A DNA stretch of 64,000 nt from contig NZ_PDNZ01000003.1 of the NCBI RefSeq assembly GCF_003182595.1, positions 124,001 to 188,000 of the forward strand. Reading direction: 5' to 3'. Source of the stretch: Prosthecochloris marina (lineage in GTDB: Bacteria > Bacteroidota > Chlorobiia > Chlorobiales > Chlorobiaceae). Position 1 is the first letter of the stretch. Each line of letters begins with the position of its first letter. The position numbers were made by a program, and so were the translations under genes. The notes under the pieces are model-generated. The model was not told the DNA's origin, ran no database searches, and saw only the letters and a list, made by a program, of their open reading frames with translations. This document shows, piece after piece, positions 28,767 through 39,224 of the stretch.

Positions 28767-29429
28767 CTATCCATCTCTCCAACCCTCTTTACCAACCAGA
28801 GGAACAAAGACAAATGTGTGAAACTCCTCACGGCCGAATGTGCCTCCTCTGCAAGTCATCACCGTCATTCTTTGCCCTGCACTGTTTCCGACGGGAATGA
28901 CCATAACTCCTCCACCAGCAAGCTGCGCCAGAAGCGTATGCGGTGGTTCAGGAGCACCGGCGGTTACAATGATCCCATTGTACGGAGCATGATCACTCCA
29001 GCCAAGAGTACCATCGCCAAGGCGTTGTCGAATATTCAGACCGAGCAGACTGAATATCCCGGATGACCGCTCGAAAAGCTCCGGTATCCGCTCGACAGTA
29101 TATACGGAATATCCTATACAATCGAGAATCGCTGCCTGGTACCCCGATCCTGTACCAATCTCAAGCACTTTCCCCCCCGAACAGCGCTCTACCAGCATCG
29201 AAGTCATATATGCCACGGTAAAAGGCTGTGAAATGGTCTGACCGCAACCGATTGGAAAGGCACAGTCGTCGTATGCATAATCCCGATCTTTCAGATCGAA
29301 AAAAAGATGTCGTTCGACTGAGAGAAAAGCATCCAGAACCCGGGAGTTGTTTATTCCATAGCGCCTCAACTGCTCGACCATCTCGCAACGGCGCTTTTTA
29401 TAGGTACGAGCATCCTGTTCTTCAGCCAT
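28767..29429 (-). CDS. pcm: Protein-L-isoaspartate O-methyltransferase
   Basis: 220 residues. AFLSVERHLFF and CGQTISQPFTVAYMTSML are the PCMT substrate-loop signatures. VLEIGTGSGYQAAILDCIG is SAM motif I, and GIIVTAGAPEPPHTLLAQLA is the post-motif region. The enzyme methylates isoaspartyl residues so that damaged proteins can be repaired. It is divergent from the DUF123-type gene at 29475, and the PpiD-like chaperone gene follows, so both neighbours in this unit deal with protein quality. Confidence 0.94.
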   Translation of the reverse strand: MAEEQDARTYKKRRCEMVEQLRRYGINNSRVLDAFLSVERHLFFDLKDRDYAYDDCAFPIGCGQTISQPFTVAYMTSMLVERCSGGKVLEIGTGSGYQAAILDCIGYSVYTVERIPELFERSSGIFSLLGLNIRQRLGDGTLGWSDHAPYNGIIVTAGAPEPPHTLLAQLAGGGVMVIPVGNSAGQRMTVMTCRGGTFGREEFHTFVFVPLVGKEGWRDG

Positions 29430-29474
29430 GAGTTCTTTTCCGGTAGTTCAAAAACATGTAGTTTCCCGAATATC

Positions 29475-30089
29475 ATGAACCTCATCTTTTCAACCATGCC
29501 GATAACATGTTTCGGGGACAGTCCCCGACAGGGGACTTATGCACTTTTCATACTCCTTTCAAAGAAACTGAACCTCAGCTTCGGCAGATTTCTTGGAGGC
29601 AGAAAGATCCCTCTCGACCCAGGCTTCTATCTCTACGTAGGTTCCGCTCTTGGCAACGACCCGGCATCCATGCCACTGGCAAGGCGCCTTGTCCGTCACG
29701 CTTCCCGTTCCAGCGGCAAACCTCCTCATAAAATAAGGAGTCAGATGATCCGTTTTTTCAAGAACAACAACCTTGCCACATCTAATTTACAACCACCTAC
29801 CGGTAAAAAACTTCATTGGCACATCGACTACCTGCTCGACAACAGATACGCCCAGATCATCAACATCTCTATCATCCGTTCTCCTCTCAGACTGGAAAGC
29901 ACTGTCTCCGATTTTGCAGAGTCACTTGACGAAACGTTCATCATCGCACCAAAGCTTGGTGCGGGAGACACCACAAGAGGCACTCACCTTCTCGGAGTCA
30001 GAAACCCCGAGACCTGTATCTGCGCTTTCGAGCAGAAAGTAACGTCATACTTGCAAGAGCTGAAAGAACACTCATCCGTCATCGAGTAA
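29475..30089 (+). CDS. DUF123 / GIY-YIG-like nuclease-family protein
   Basis: 204 residues; ATG 29496 (MPITCFGDSPRQGTYALFIL) would also serve as a start. GTYALFILLSKKLNLSFGRF, DPGFYLYVGSALGN, RLVRHASRSSGKPPHKIR, LHWHIDYLLDN and LLGVRN follow the conserved blocks of the DUF123 family, which has a GIY-YIG-like fold. The Tyr pair (GTYAL, FYLYVGSA) and the Arg-His block are in the positions expected. Members occur alone or fused to endonuclease III-like proteins, and the function is not established; a nucleic-acid role is likely. Confidence 0.78.
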   Translation: MNLIFSTMPITCFGDSPRQGTYALFILLSKKLNLSFGRFLGGRKIPLDPGFYLYVGSALGNDPASMPLARRLVRHASRSSGKPPHKIRSQMIRFFKNNNLATSNLQPPTGKKLHWHIDYLLDNRYAQIINISIIRSPLRLESTVSDFAESLDETFIIAPKLGAGDTTRGTHLLGVRNPETCICAFEQKVTSYLQELKEHSSVIE

Positions 30090-30193
30090 AGCCACGCCCC
30101 ACCCGATGGGGCATCCATGTAATCCTGCGACACCATTGAATCACCGGTTCGAACCTTATAAAACACTACTTCAATAAACATCAGCATTATTCT

Positions 30194-31138
30194 TCACTTC
30201 CCAAGCAACGCTCCCACAAATTTTCCTCGATCGAATATCTGAAGGTCATCGATCTTTTCCCCAACGCCGATATATTTTACCGGTAACCCAAGCTCCCTGG
30301 ATATCGAGAGCACAATCCCGCCTTTTGCCGTTCCATCGAGCTTGGTAACGATCAAACCGGTGACATTGACACATTTTGTAAATTCTTTGGCTTGCGAAAC
30401 AGCATTCTGACCGGTCGTACCGTCAAGCACCAGCAACACTTCATGAGGAGCATCCGGAACTTTCTTTTTTGCCACTCTCATGATTTTAGCGAGTTCCTCC
30501 ATGAGATGGGCCTTGTTATGCAATCGGCCCGCCGTATCAACAAGCACAACATCGGCACCCTTCGCAGCAGCAGAGCTGACAGCATCAAAAACAACAGATG
30601 CCGGATCAGCATTTTGTCCCTGGCTTACCATCGGAACCCCTGCCCTGTCAGCCCATATCTGCAGCTGCTGTACCGCTGCCGCACGAAACGTATCCGCTGC
30701 TGCGATGATAACTCTTTTTCCTGCCTTATTATAGTTATGAGCAAGTTTTGCAATACTGGTTGTTTTACCTACACCGTTGACTCCGACAATGAGAATTACA
30801 TAGGGTTTTGCCGGTAAGGCTGCATCAAAATCCACAGGATGCGATTCAGACGTATCCAGCAGCATCTCCTCCATCACCCGCATCAACATCCCGTTAAGCT
30901 CATCTTCAGAATGATAGGTTTCCTTCTCCGCTTTTTCGGTAATGCGATCAACTATGCTGAGCGTCGTTTCGACCCCTACATCCGCTGCAATGAGTATATT
31001 TTCAAGCTCTTCGAGAAACTCCTCGTCAATATCGGTCCTTCCCTGGGTGATCCTGGATATATTCTCACGAATGGATTCACGAGTTTTTGTCAATCCTTCC
31101 TTGAGCCGTGATAATTTTAGCTTGTCAAAGAAACCCAT
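30194..31138 (-). CDS. ftsY: Signal recognition particle receptor FtsY
   Basis: 314 residues, a short FtsY without the long acidic A domain. The N domain (KLSRLKEGLTKTRESIRENI) leads to the G domain: GVNGVGKTTSIAKLAH (G1), AADTFRAAAVQQLQIW, DTAGRLHNKAHLMEEL (G3), TKLDGTAKGG (G4) and GVGEKIDDLQIFD. It docks SRP-ribosome complexes at the inner membrane. The start at 31138 is divergent from thiL. The convergent gap to the DUF123-type gene (30090-30193) shows nothing notable. Confidence 0.95.
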   Translation of the reverse strand: MGFFDKLKLSRLKEGLTKTRESIRENISRITQGRTDIDEEFLEELENILIAADVGVETTLSIVDRITEKAEKETYHSEDELNGMLMRVMEEMLLDTSESHPVDFDAALPAKPYVILIVGVNGVGKTTSIAKLAHNYNKAGKRVIIAAADTFRAAAVQQLQIWADRAGVPMVSQGQNADPASVVFDAVSSAAAKGADVVLVDTAGRLHNKAHLMEELAKIMRVAKKKVPDAPHEVLLVLDGTTGQNAVSQAKEFTKCVNVTGLIVTKLDGTAKGGIVLSISRELGLPVKYIGVGEKIDDLQIFDRGKFVGALLGK

Positions 31139-31214
31139 ATGAAAAACAAATTGTCTATGTTATCTACAAGAACGCTGTTGCTATTTTTCCACCAAGAACT
31201 TGAATTTACTGAAA

Positions 31215-32294
31215 ATGTCTTTTAAACCTATTTCCGATATCGGTGAATTTGGCCTTATTGAACGCATATCCTCGATCGTTGCTCCAACCTGTGAAACCAA
31301 ACCAAGACTTCTTGAAGGCATTGGAGACGATTGTGCCGTCTACGAGTTGTCTTCTTCGACTGTCCAGGTTGCAACCACGGATCTGTTGCTCGAACAGGTT
31401 CATTTCGATCTTTTGACAACCCCTCTTCAGCATCTTGGCAGCAAAGCGATCAGCGTCAACGTTTCGGACATCTGCGCAATGAATGCAAAGCCCAGCTATG
31501 CTCTGGTTTCGATCGCTCTTCCGTCGAAAGCATCGGTTGAATTTGTCGAGACCGTTTACAGCGGCATGAGCGAAACCGCTACACGCTACAACACAGCCCT
31601 GGCAGGTGGAGATACGTCAGCCTCTTCAGGAGGTATTGTCATATCCGTCATGGTTGCAGGAGAAGCGGAAAAAGAAAGAATATCCTACCGAAAAGGCGCC
31701 GAACCAGGAAACCTCATCTGTGTAACAGGCTCTCTTGGAGGTGCCGCTGCCGGCCTTAAAGTACTCATGCGTGAAAAAAACATCATGCTGGAACATATCA
31801 AGCATGGGGAAAAATACGATAAGGATGTCATGAGCAATCTCGAAGAGTACAATGATGCAATACGCCAACAGTTGCTCCCCTCGGCACGAATCGACATCGT
31901 AGAGTTCTTCCACCGGCACGACATCACGCCAACCTCGATGATAGACATATCGGACGGTTTAGCTTCCGACCTTGCCCATATCTGCAAACGCTCGGGAGTC
32001 GGAGCGCACATCGAAGAAGGCCGTATTCCCATTCTTTCCCAGGCCCGGCACATTGCCGACGAGTTCCAGGACGATGCCGTTAACTACGCATTGAGCGGAG
32101 GAGAAGACTACGAGCTTCTCTTCACTTTGAAAGAAGAACACTTTTCCGCAATCGCATCACATCCGGATATCACCGTTATCGGTAAAATCACCCCTGCAGA
32201 AAAAGGGCTGCTGCTTTCCGACATCTACGGTATGAACATCGACCTCAAAACCATTGGAGGATTCAACCATTTTCGGAAAAAAGCACAGGGCTGA
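31215..32294 (+). CDS. thiL: Thiamine-monophosphate kinase
   Basis: 359 residues from ATG 31215 (MSFKPISDIGEFGLIERI); an upstream TTG at 31200 would add five. LLEGIGDDCAVYE, TTDLLLEQVHFDL, GGDTSASSGGIVISV, DISDGLASDLAHICKRSG and ALSGGEDYELLFT are the metal, ATP and substrate blocks of ThiL. It makes thiamine diphosphate from thiamine monophosphate. No TPP riboswitch is visible upstream, as expected since this is the last, housekeeping step. Confidence 0.93.
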   Translation: MSFKPISDIGEFGLIERISSIVAPTCETKPRLLEGIGDDCAVYELSSSTVQVATTDLLLEQVHFDLLTTPLQHLGSKAISVNVSDICAMNAKPSYALVSIALPSKASVEFVETVYSGMSETATRYNTALAGGDTSASSGGIVISVMVAGEAEKERISYRKGAEPGNLICVTGSLGGAAAGLKVLMREKNIMLEHIKHGEKYDKDVMSNLEEYNDAIRQQLLPSARIDIVEFFHRHDITPTSMIDISDGLASDLAHICKRSGVGAHIEEGRIPILSQARHIADEFQDDAVNYALSGGEDYELLFTLKEEHFSAIASHPDITVIGKITPAEKGLLLSDIYGMNIDLKTIGGFNHFRKKAQG

Positions 32295-32412
32295 CCAATC
32301 GAAGTATCTTTTCGATATCAAGGGGCATGACTTTCTACACAGACATCCTGCATCTTTTTGCGAATTCCCCTGAAGATATTAAATTGCTCGTCCATTAATG
32401 CAGCTGAGTGTT

Positions 32413-32501
32413 GCCGAAGTGGCGGAACTGGTAGACGCCCAGGACTTAAAATCCTGTGTTCAGCAATGGACGTGCGGGTTCGATTCCCGCCTTCGGCACC
32501 A
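32413..32501 (+). tRNA. tRNA-Leu (anticodon TAA)
   Basis: GCCGAAG (32413-32419) pairs with CTTCGGC (32491-32497) as the acceptor stem, followed by A and an encoded CCA. The anticodon arm reads AGGACTTAAAATCCT, giving TAA. A variable arm (GTGTTCAGCAATGGACGT) of class II length and the T arm CGGGTTCGATTCCCG fit a leucine tRNA. It lies 119 bases after thiL and 82 bases before the trpB2 ATG on the same strand. Confidence 0.95.
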
Positions 32502-32583
32502 TAAATTCGACAGACATGAAGTTTCAGTTCACACACACTTCTTTTCTCCCCTTCTTTTTCTCAGTCACCAACTCCAATATCCC

Positions 32584-33948
32584 ATGAGTTCAGAGACAAC
32601 CAAGATCCTCCTGCATGAGGATGAAATGCCTCGGCAGTGGTACAACATCCAGGCAGACCTTCCAACCCCCTTGCCACTTCCTCTTGGAATGGACGGTAAG
32701 CCGATCAAACCCGAAGACCTTTCACCGGTCTTTCCCATGAACATCATAGAACAGGAACTGAGCACCGAACGCTGGATCACCATCCCCGAGGAGGTACGGG
32801 AGATCCTCTCACTCTGGCGACCATCTCCGCTTTACCGGGCAAAGAGGCTTGAAAAAGCACTTGGAACCCCTGCCAAAATCTATTATAAAAACGAAGGCGT
32901 CTCACCCGCAGGTAGCCATAAACCGAATACCGCTGTTGCGCAGGCATATTATAACCGGGAATTCGGTATCAAGTACCTGACAACCGAAACCGGTGCCGGG
33001 CAATGGGGTAGCGCCTTGGCCATGAGCTGCAAACTTATCGGTATCGAGTGTAAGGTATATATGGTCCGGATCAGTTTTGACCACAAGCCTTTCAGAAAAA
33101 TCATGATGAAAACCTGGGGCGCAGACTGTATCCCGAGCCCAAGTGACACAACCGAAATCGGTCGAAAAATACTTTCTGAACAGCCCGACACACCAGGAAG
33201 CCTCGGTATAGCCATCAGTGAAGCGATTGAAGAAGCTGTCCAGCGCGATGATACCCGTTATTCGTTAGGAAGTGTACTGAATCACGTAATGTTGCACCAG
33301 ACAGTAATCGGTCTCGAAGCGAAAAAGCAGTTCGAAAAAATAAACACCTATCCCGACATCGTCATAGGGTGTGCCGGCGGCGGCTCTAACTTCGCAGGCA
33401 TCAGTTTTCCATTCATTCATGACAAAATCAACGGAAAAGACCTTCGTATCGTCGCCACCGAACCCGAAGCCTGCCCGACCCTGACGAGAGGTCCCTATAT
33501 ATACGACTCCGGCGATGTCGCGAAAATGACACCTCTTTTGGCGATGCACAGTTTGGGGCACGGGTTCATTCCTCCGGCAATTCACGCCGGCGGCCTGCGC
33601 TATCACGGAATGGCTCCGCTGGTAAGCCACGTTCTGCAGCATGGCCTCATCGAAGCGAATTCCTTACCGCAGACAGAGTGTTATAACGCCGCGCTGCTCT
33701 TTGCACATACCGAAGGCTTCATTCCCGCTCCGGAAACCTCACATGCAATAGCCCAGACAATTCGCGAAGCAAACCTGGCGCGTGAAGAAGGAAAAGAAAA
33801 AGTCATCCTGATGAACTGGTCGGGCCATGGCCTTATGGATCTTCAGGGATACGATGCGTTCATGTCCGGAAAACTCGAAGACTATCCGTTGCCGGACGAA
33901 CTGCTCCAGCAGTCGCTCGCAGCCGTCAAGGATCATCCGAAACCTTAG
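32584..33948 (+). CDS. trpB2: TrpB2-type tryptophan synthase beta chain
   Basis: 454 residues from ATG 32584; the frame runs back through the tRNA, which is not coding. [20 protein letters not shown] holds the PLP lysine in the SHK context, [12 protein letters not shown] replaces the TrpB1 ETGAGQHG, and [16 protein letters not shown] binds the PLP phosphate. Length and the PHLxRxxxL-type N-terminal block ([16 protein letters not shown]) fit the TrpB2 clade, which acts on free indole plus serine without needing TrpA. No trpA or other trp gene is near, in line with a salvage role. Confidence 0.93.
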   Translation: MSSETTKILLHEDEMPRQWYNIQADLPTPLPLPLGMDGKPIKPEDLSPVFPMNIIEQELSTERWITIPEEVREILSLWRPSPLYRAKRLEKALGTPAKIYYKNEGVSPAGSHKPNTAVAQAYYNREFGIKYLTTETGAGQWGSALAMSCKLIGIECKVYMVRISFDHKPFRKIMMKTWGADCIPSPSDTTEIGRKILSEQPDTPGSLGIAISEAIEEAVQRDDTRYSLGSVLNHVMLHQTVIGLEAKKQFEKINTYPDIVIGCAGGGSNFAGISFPFIHDKINGKDLRIVATEPEACPTLTRGPYIYDSGDVAKMTPLLAMHSLGHGFIPPAIHAGGLRYHGMAPLVSHVLQHGLIEANSLPQTECYNAALLFAHTEGFIPAPETSHAIAQTIREANLAREEGKEKVILMNWSGHGLMDLQGYDAFMSGKLEDYPLPDELLQQSLAAVKDHPKP

Positions 33949-33966
33949 TACTTGTCACAAAACAAC

Positions 33967-34143
33967 GAGGCTGTCTCAAAAGAACAGCCTCACGACTATC
34001 AGTTACCATGCATACGTTTCCGGTAGAGATTCATGCATCACTTGATGCGGCATCCATACCGACTTTCTTTGGAAGATGGATCCCCGGGTCAAGCCCGGGG
34101 ATGACGACATGAAGATTAATTGTAGGACTAACGAGACAACCTC
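33967..34143. repeat. Short interspersed element (MITE-like), copy 1
   Basis: 177 bases in the convergent gap between trpB2 and clpC. The ends are inverted: GAGGCTGTCTC at 33967 and GAGACAACCTC ending 34143 (one mismatch in 11). Inside, GAGGCTGT/ACAGCCTC folds at the left end and ATCCCCGGG/CCCGGGGAT (34080-34102) forms a strong hairpin. The same termini plus shared inner blocks (ATACGTTTCCGGTAGA, GCGGCATCCATAC, TTGTAGGACTAA) recur in the opposite orientation at 56188-56325. No ORF. No target duplication is obvious. It may also serve as a terminator for both flanking genes. Confidence 0.75.
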
Positions 34144-34149
34144 TATGTT

Positions 34150-36711
34150 TTACTGATCCTTACCGTTTGTCAGCTCTTCATCGATCGGCGTTTTCTGCTT
34201 GCTTTTCTTTGAAGAGTCCGGCACCTTTGTAAACTGCAGTTTGTCGTTTTTCTCATCGTAAGAAATCCTGATGGTACTTCCCTCGGGAAACTTCCCTTTC
34301 AACATCTCTTCGGCAAGGGAATCCTCGACATTTCTCTGCATCGCTCTCTTCAGCGGCCTTGCACCGAACTTTTGATCATAGCCTTTCTCGACAAGAAACC
34401 CTTTAGCCTTGTCGTCGATGCTGACTTCGATACCCATTTCATGCAACCGTTTGAAAAGCTTACCTGAGATGATATCGATAATCTCGAAGATATGCTTCTT
34501 CTCGAGCTGGTGGAAAACGATGGTATCGTCAATCCGGTTGAGAAATTCAGGATTGAATACCCGCTTCAGGGCATCCTCAACCGTCGACTTCATCGATTTA
34601 TAGCTGCTGTCTTCAGCCGCATCTCCAGAGATGAATCCCATACCGCTGCCAATACTCTTGATATCTTTAGCCCCGATATTGGATGTCATGATAATGATCG
34701 TGTTCCGGAAATCCACCTTTCGTCCGAGTCCGTCGGTCAGGACACCCTCATCGAGTACCTGCAGCAGAATATTGAACACATCCGGATGCGCTTTTTCGAT
34801 CTCGTCGATCAGCACAACCGAATACGGTTTTCTGCGAACCTTCTCTGTGAGCTGTCCCCCTTCTTCATATCCGACATATCCGGGAGGGGCACCGACAAGC
34901 CTGCTGACGGAAAACTTCTCCATATACTCGCTCATATCGGCCCTGATAAGAGCATCTTCACTATCGAAAATGTAACGGGTCAGAGCCTTGGCAAGTTCAG
35001 TCTTGCCGACACCTGTCGGTCCGAGAAATATGAAAGAACCGATCGGCCTGGCAGGATCCTTCAGCCCGGCCCTCGTGCGCTGTATCGCTTTGGTGATTTT
35101 GTCAATAGCCTCGTCCTGCCCGATAACCTCCTTTTTCAGCTCACTTGCCATGTTGAGCAGCCTCTTCGACTCGGATTGAGCAACCTTGATCACCGGTATG
35201 CCCGTCATCATGGCGACAACAGAAGAAATATCGGCTTCGGTAACGTCATAGACCGTATCTGCAGCCCGCTCCTCCCATTCGATCTTGGCCTGTTCGAGAG
35301 ACTCGAGAAGGGTCTTCTCCTTATCACGGAGCTTCGCTGCTTCTTCGAAGTTCTGCATTCTTACAACACGGTTCTTCTCGGACTTGATCTCCTCGACAGC
35401 CTGCTCGAGGTCGAGAATGTTCTTGGGAACATGAATGTTGCTTAAATGCACTCTTGCACCCGCTTCATCCATCACATCGATAGCCTTGTCGGGCAGATAC
35501 CTGTCGGTGATATAACGTTCCGACAGCTTAACCGATTTTTCAATGGCATCGTCATCGTAGCGCACATGGTGATGAGCTTCGTATTTGCTCTTGATGTTGT
35601 GCAAAATCTGAACAGTCTCGTCAACGGTGGTCGGCTCGACCATGATTTTCTGGAAACGCCTGTCGAGCGCCCCGTCTTTTTCGATGTACTGACGGTACTC
35701 ATCGAGCGTCGTCGCACCGATACACTGGAGCTCTCCCCGGGCAAGAGCCGGCTTGAAAATATTGCTTGCATCCAGAGAGCCCGAAGCGCCACCAGCACCG
35801 ATAATGGTATGAAGCTCGTCGATGAAAAGAATAACATCACGGGAACGTTCAAGCTCGTTCATCAAGGCCTTCATCCGTTCCTCGAACTGCCCGCGGTATT
35901 TCGTACCTGCAACCAGCGCAGCAAGATCGAGAGCGACAACCCTTTTATCGTAAAGAATCCTGGACACCTTCCTCTGGACAATCTTCAAGGCAAGACCTTC
36001 GGCAATAGCTGTTTTACCAACACCTGGCTCACCGATCAGAACGGGGTTGTTTTTCTTCCTCCTGCTCAGAACCTGTGCCACACGCTCGATCTCCTTTTCT
36101 CGGCCTATGATCGGATCGAGCTTGTCTTCCACAGCCAGCCTTGTAATGTCCCTGCCGAAATTGTCAAGGACGGGAGTCTTGGTGCGTTCACCTCTTTTCG
36201 ATTCAGCTTTTTTCGCATACTTTTCCGAACCGGATGAAAATGCTCCCTCCATAGAAGACTCTCCTGATTCACTTTTACCGCTCGTTATCGTCATCAGCTC
36301 GTCCCTGACCGCATCATAGGATACTCCGAACTGCTCCAGAATCTGAGCAGCGACATTGTCCTCTCCTTTCAGGATGGAAAGAAGAAGATGCTCGGTGCCG
36401 ATAATGTTCGACTTGCAGATTTTCGCTTCGAGATAGGTTATTTTAAGCACCTTCTCCGCCTGCTTTGTCAAAGGAACATTTCCCATCTGTGCCGCAGCCA
36501 CTTTCTGATGGGTACTTTCCTCGATTTTCTGCTTGAGTTTGTAAAGATCTATATTGAGGTTTTTAAGAATCCTTGCAGCAATGCCTTCTCCCTCCTTGAT
36601 CAAACCCAAAAGCAAATGTTCTGTGCCTATATAGTCATGACCCAGCCTGAGAGCTTCCTCCCTGCTGTGACGAATGACATCCTGTACTCTATTTGAAAAA
36701 TTTCCGTCCAT
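34150..36711 (-). CDS. clpC: ATP-dependent Clp protease ATP-binding subunit ClpC
   Basis: 853 residues. Two N-terminal Clp repeats ([34 protein letters not shown]) are followed by AAA+ module 1 (Walker [12 protein letters not shown]), a UVR-type coiled linker with [11 protein letters not shown] near residue 450, and AAA+ module 2 (Walker [36 protein letters not shown]). The linker with UVR motif marks ClpC rather than ClpB or ClpA. It unfolds proteins for the ClpP peptidase. AGGAG sits unusually close to the ATG (GCAGGAGAATG). The 370-base gap on its 5' side (36712-37081) holds its promoter. The gap is A+T-rich, and I see no heat-shock operator such as a CIRCE palindrome in it. Confidence 0.96.
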   Translation of the reverse strand: MDGNFSNRVQDVIRHSREEALRLGHDYIGTEHLLLGLIKEGEGIAARILKNLNIDLYKLKQKIEESTHQKVAAAQMGNVPLTKQAEKVLKITYLEAKICKSNIIGTEHLLLSILKGEDNVAAQILEQFGVSYDAVRDELMTITSGKSESGESSMEGAFSSGSEKYAKKAESKRGERTKTPVLDNFGRDITRLAVEDKLDPIIGREKEIERVAQVLSRRKKNNPVLIGEPGVGKTAIAEGLALKIVQRKVSRILYDKRVVALDLAALVAGTKYRGQFEERMKALMNELERSRDVILFIDELHTIIGAGGASGSLDASNIFKPALARGELQCIGATTLDEYRQYIEKDGALDRRFQKIMVEPTTVDETVQILHNIKSKYEAHHHVRYDDDAIEKSVKLSERYITDRYLPDKAIDVMDEAGARVHLSNIHVPKNILDLEQAVEEIKSEKNRVVRMQNFEEAAKLRDKEKTLLESLEQAKIEWEERAADTVYDVTEADISSVVAMMTGIPVIKVAQSESKRLLNMASELKKEVIGQDEAIDKITKAIQRTRAGLKDPARPIGSFIFLGPTGVGKTELAKALTRYIFDSEDALIRADMSEYMEKFSVSRLVGAPPGYVGYEEGGQLTEKVRRKPYSVVLIDEIEKAHPDVFNILLQVLDEGVLTDGLGRKVDFRNTIIIMTSNIGAKDIKSIGSGMGFISGDAAEDSSYKSMKSTVEDALKRVFNPEFLNRIDDTIVFHQLEKKHIFEIIDIISGKLFKRLHEMGIEVSIDDKAKGFLVEKGYDQKFGARPLKRAMQRNVEDSLAEEMLKGKFPEGSTIRISYDEKNDKLQFTKVPDSSKKSKQKTPIDEELTNGKDQ

Positions 36712-37081
36712 TCTCCTGCTTTAGTAAATGTTTTGAATAAGAATCTGTTCCAACACATAACCCATTAGCTCACGACCTGTTCATCCTCTTCTGAATCAAG
36801 CACTTACCGGAAAAATCCGGAATAACATGGGGAATTGTAAACCTGATTCAGCACTGAATTAATATTATATAAAGATAGCCGGTTAAAACCAATTAACTTT
36901 AAGGAAAACAGAAATGCCATGCTAAAGGTTTCTATCCCTCTTACCGTGAGGAATGACGAAAAACAAGTGATAATAAAAGGAATCGGCATGCCGTTGGTAA
37001 GAGCTGTTCACAGTAACATATCCCGGCAAACAGGGTAATTTTTTTGTCTTTTCAGTTTTGAATTTTGACCTGCTTTCAGAA

Positions 37082-37552
37082 ATGGAAATAACACATCTTT
37101 TCATCGACGACGCAAACCCCGAACACCGGGAACTGTCCATTTACAGAACCGGAGCGATAAACCGGGTATGCCTCAACGACAGTGAGTACCGCACTTATGG
37201 TACGCTGGAAATATCCGCACATAACCATACCGCCCTGTTTCATTTCGACATCGTCGAGTCCCTGAACGAACTGCCGTTTGTTTCAGAAACAGGCCATGGT
37301 CTGGACAGCTGGGACGAGGCGTTCCTGCATCACAGTCAACTCGAAAAAATGCTTTCTATCCTTGCAAAAGCCGAACAGAAGATAGACTCCCAAAAAAAGG
37401 AAAAGACACTCCTGGGCTGGCATGATACTCCCATAGCAGCCGCATACTGGAGAACGATCGATCCCAAAGAGTTTCTAACCTTTCTCAACAAACTCAAAAC
37501 GTTCGTTTCAGAAACCATCGAGAAAGATTATGATCTTGAGTTCATTTTATGA
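37082..37552 (+). CDS. Conserved-looking hypothetical protein
   Basis: 156 residues from ATG 37082 (MEITHLFIDDANPEHRELSI); a TTG at 37058 would add eight. The sequence is soluble and acidic with no signal peptide or membrane helix. Readable features are DIVESLNELPFVSETGHGLD and a C-terminal helical part (KEFLTFLNKLKTFVSETIEK). I do not recognise the family. It ends 7 bases before the stop of the convergent P-loop gene. Confidence 0.6.
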   Translation: MEITHLFIDDANPEHRELSIYRTGAINRVCLNDSEYRTYGTLEISAHNHTALFHFDIVESLNELPFVSETGHGLDSWDEAFLHHSQLEKMLSILAKAEQKIDSQKKEKTLLGWHDTPIAAAYWRTIDPKEFLTFLNKLKTFVSETIEKDYDLEFIL

Positions 37553-37559
37553 CTTTCTG

Positions 37560-38099
37560 TCACCCGGCAACAAGCGATACGATACACTCCACCCGCTTTT
37601 CCACTGAACCCTTTGGTACATGATGTAACCTGAAACCGCACTCCAGATAGGCATCGCATAAGGCACGATACAGAGAAACCGACTCTTCATAGGTTTGAGG
37701 CCGCTCACTGTCTTGCTCGAAAATGTCGGACCAGGGAGGGAGTATGAACACATCTTGCTGAAAACAACATCCCATGAGCAGCTTCCTGTATTTCACCGGA
37801 ACGGCTATATCGCTGTTTTTGAGATAGCCGAACACATCCGGGATTGCGCGGTCAAAAAAACAGACACCTCCAGCCTCACATGAAATGTGATATTGTTCGA
37901 CCATCGCGTCAACGGCAAGCCCTGCAAAAGCAGGTAGATCGTTCCACGGCATAATACCGTTTGCAAGTCGAGCCTGCTCCTTTATAAGCCGCCGTGATAC
38001 CTCTTCAAAACAGCGGTAACCCCGCTTACCAAGTGCATCGAGCAATGTACTTTTTCCGCTTCCGGGACCTCCTGTTATGATATACCGTACCGTTTGCAT
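37560..38099 (-). CDS. NadR/AAA_28-like P-loop ATPase or kinase
   Basis: 179 residues from ATG 38099 (MQTVRYIITGGPGSGKSTLL); longer starts run into the upstream gene. It has a classical Walker A GGPGSGKST, then RCFEEVSRRLIKEQ and VCFFDRAIPDVFGYL, a Walker B-like DR motif, and VFILPPWSDIFEQDSERPQT, the lid-like segment typical of AAA_28 proteins related to the ribosylnicotinamide kinase domain of NadR. Substrate unknown. It begins 28 bases after the outer-membrane protein gene on the same strand, so the two may be co-transcribed. Confidence 0.75.
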   Translation of the reverse strand: MQTVRYIITGGPGSGKSTLLDALGKRGYRCFEEVSRRLIKEQARLANGIMPWNDLPAFAGLAVDAMVEQYHISCEAGGVCFFDRAIPDVFGYLKNSDIAVPVKYRKLLMGCCFQQDVFILPPWSDIFEQDSERPQTYEESVSLYRALCDAYLECGFRLHHVPKGSVEKRVECIVSLVAG

Positions 38100-38127
38100 A
38101 CCTACCTTCCTGATAACCCGGTAAACA

Positions 38128-38907
38128 TCAAAGTCGCAAGGCAACTCCTGCAAGCCATGTTGTATCGGTTTCAACGTCGTTCAATCCCCACTTGACACCC
38201 GCATCGATATCAAAGTTTTGGGTAACCGAATAGATCAAACCGCCGAGAAGAAAGGCAGGATGATCATCCATTCCCTTTTCAGGGTTTGTTTCCACCCCGA
38301 TATTGCAAACCCCGACCATATCGGCGGTAACATTGATTTCTCCCGCAAACGAGGCATGCCATATGTCATTGCGCAACAACATGTCGTCTTCATCAAGACC
38401 GTATTCATTATACATATATGCCAGATTGAGATGCAATTTGCCAAGTACCCCTTCTTTGGATACAAGCAGCGCTCCCCCTCCGGATACCTTTCCGTTACCC
38501 AACCCCTTTTCATCGTCTCCCGTCGGAAACGAAATAGCCGGCTTCAGGGCAACGCTCAGACCCCGGTCTTCATATTCAAAAAATCTCCATTTTACCTCCA
38601 GAGTCAGGTCACCCACGCCATCTGCATCGGCAACGGTAAACCCATCCTCTTTGACCCTGTACCAGACATAAGGCAGGCCGAGGACCACATCGATGTCATC
38701 GGTGATGCCATATGAAAGGATCGTAGCGACTTCTCCCCCTGTTTCGTCAACTGCATCCTCTTCATCATCGGTGAATTCGCTGTTTATCTCGAGCTGAAAC
38801 CTCCCAGCCCCCTGCGTACCGGTGTCATCGGTAATCAGCGGATGAGCCGCATAGAGAGGAAGAGTAAAAAGCATCAGCATGAATGCAAGAAGAAGAGTTC
38901 GAAACAT
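38128..38907 (-). CDS. Outer-membrane beta-barrel protein, phenol/MetA-degradation transporter-like family
   Basis: 259 residues with a clear signal peptide (MFRTLLLAFMLMLFTLPLYA, cleavage after AHA-like AAH region about residue 20). The mature start HPLITDDTGTQGAGRFQLEI is the hallmark of the MetA-pathway phenol transporter-like barrels (PF13557). Alternating beta strands follow (DIDVVLGLPYVWYRV, LTLEVKWRFFEY, ALKPAISFPTGDD), ending TTWLAGVALRL with a hydrophobic last strand. Substrate not predictable. The 317-base gap upstream (38908-39224) is A+T-rich and holds its promoter region; no other gene stands out. Confidence 0.75.
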   Translation of the reverse strand: MFRTLLLAFMLMLFTLPLYAAHPLITDDTGTQGAGRFQLEINSEFTDDEEDAVDETGGEVATILSYGITDDIDVVLGLPYVWYRVKEDGFTVADADGVGDLTLEVKWRFFEYEDRGLSVALKPAISFPTGDDEKGLGNGKVSGGGALLVSKEGVLGKLHLNLAYMYNEYGLDEDDMLLRNDIWHASFAGEINVTADMVGVCNIGVETNPEKGMDDHPAFLLGGLIYSVTQNFDIDAGVKWGLNDVETDTTWLAGVALRL

Positions 38908-39224
38908 GGTAATCTTAAAATGATTGATTCAAATTGTATGAGAATTGCATAACCAAATAAATATACGAGCTTGTGATCATAATATTCGTTTTATGGTAAC
39001 AAACCTTTTGACCAGCGAATTATAACGGAAAAAGAAGACTGTAGCATCGCGCATGAAGAATCTAAGACTCTTTGAACAGCAGAATCTGTTCGAGCAACCT
39101 CCGAAGGGTCAAGAGGCCCTTGGTCTTTACTAACACCGAAATATTTACCAGTAGGTTGCAAAGCACTGTTATGGTAGTTTGGTTTTTGTTCCCAACAGCT
39201 ATCGTTACGGCCTGTATGGCACCA

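Noticed and set aside
32398..32583. N-terminal extension of trpB2 through the tRNA-Leu gene
   Set aside because: The stretch is the tRNA and its spacer; TrpB2 proteins start near the ATG at 32584.
34492..35445. 317-residue + strand open frame, and another at 35446-36237, opposite clpC
   Set aside because: Both lie entirely inside clpC, whose motifs are intact; no recognisable domain in the antisense frames.
36919..37038. 39-residue + strand frame (MLKVSIPLTVRNDEKQ...) in the clpC upstream gap
   Set aside because: Only a distant AAGGA, no neighbour coupling and no recognisable feature; probably chance.
39053..39133. 26-residue + strand frame (MKNLRLFEQQNLFEQ...) in the gap after the outer-membrane gene
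   Set aside because: Too short to support without conservation data.
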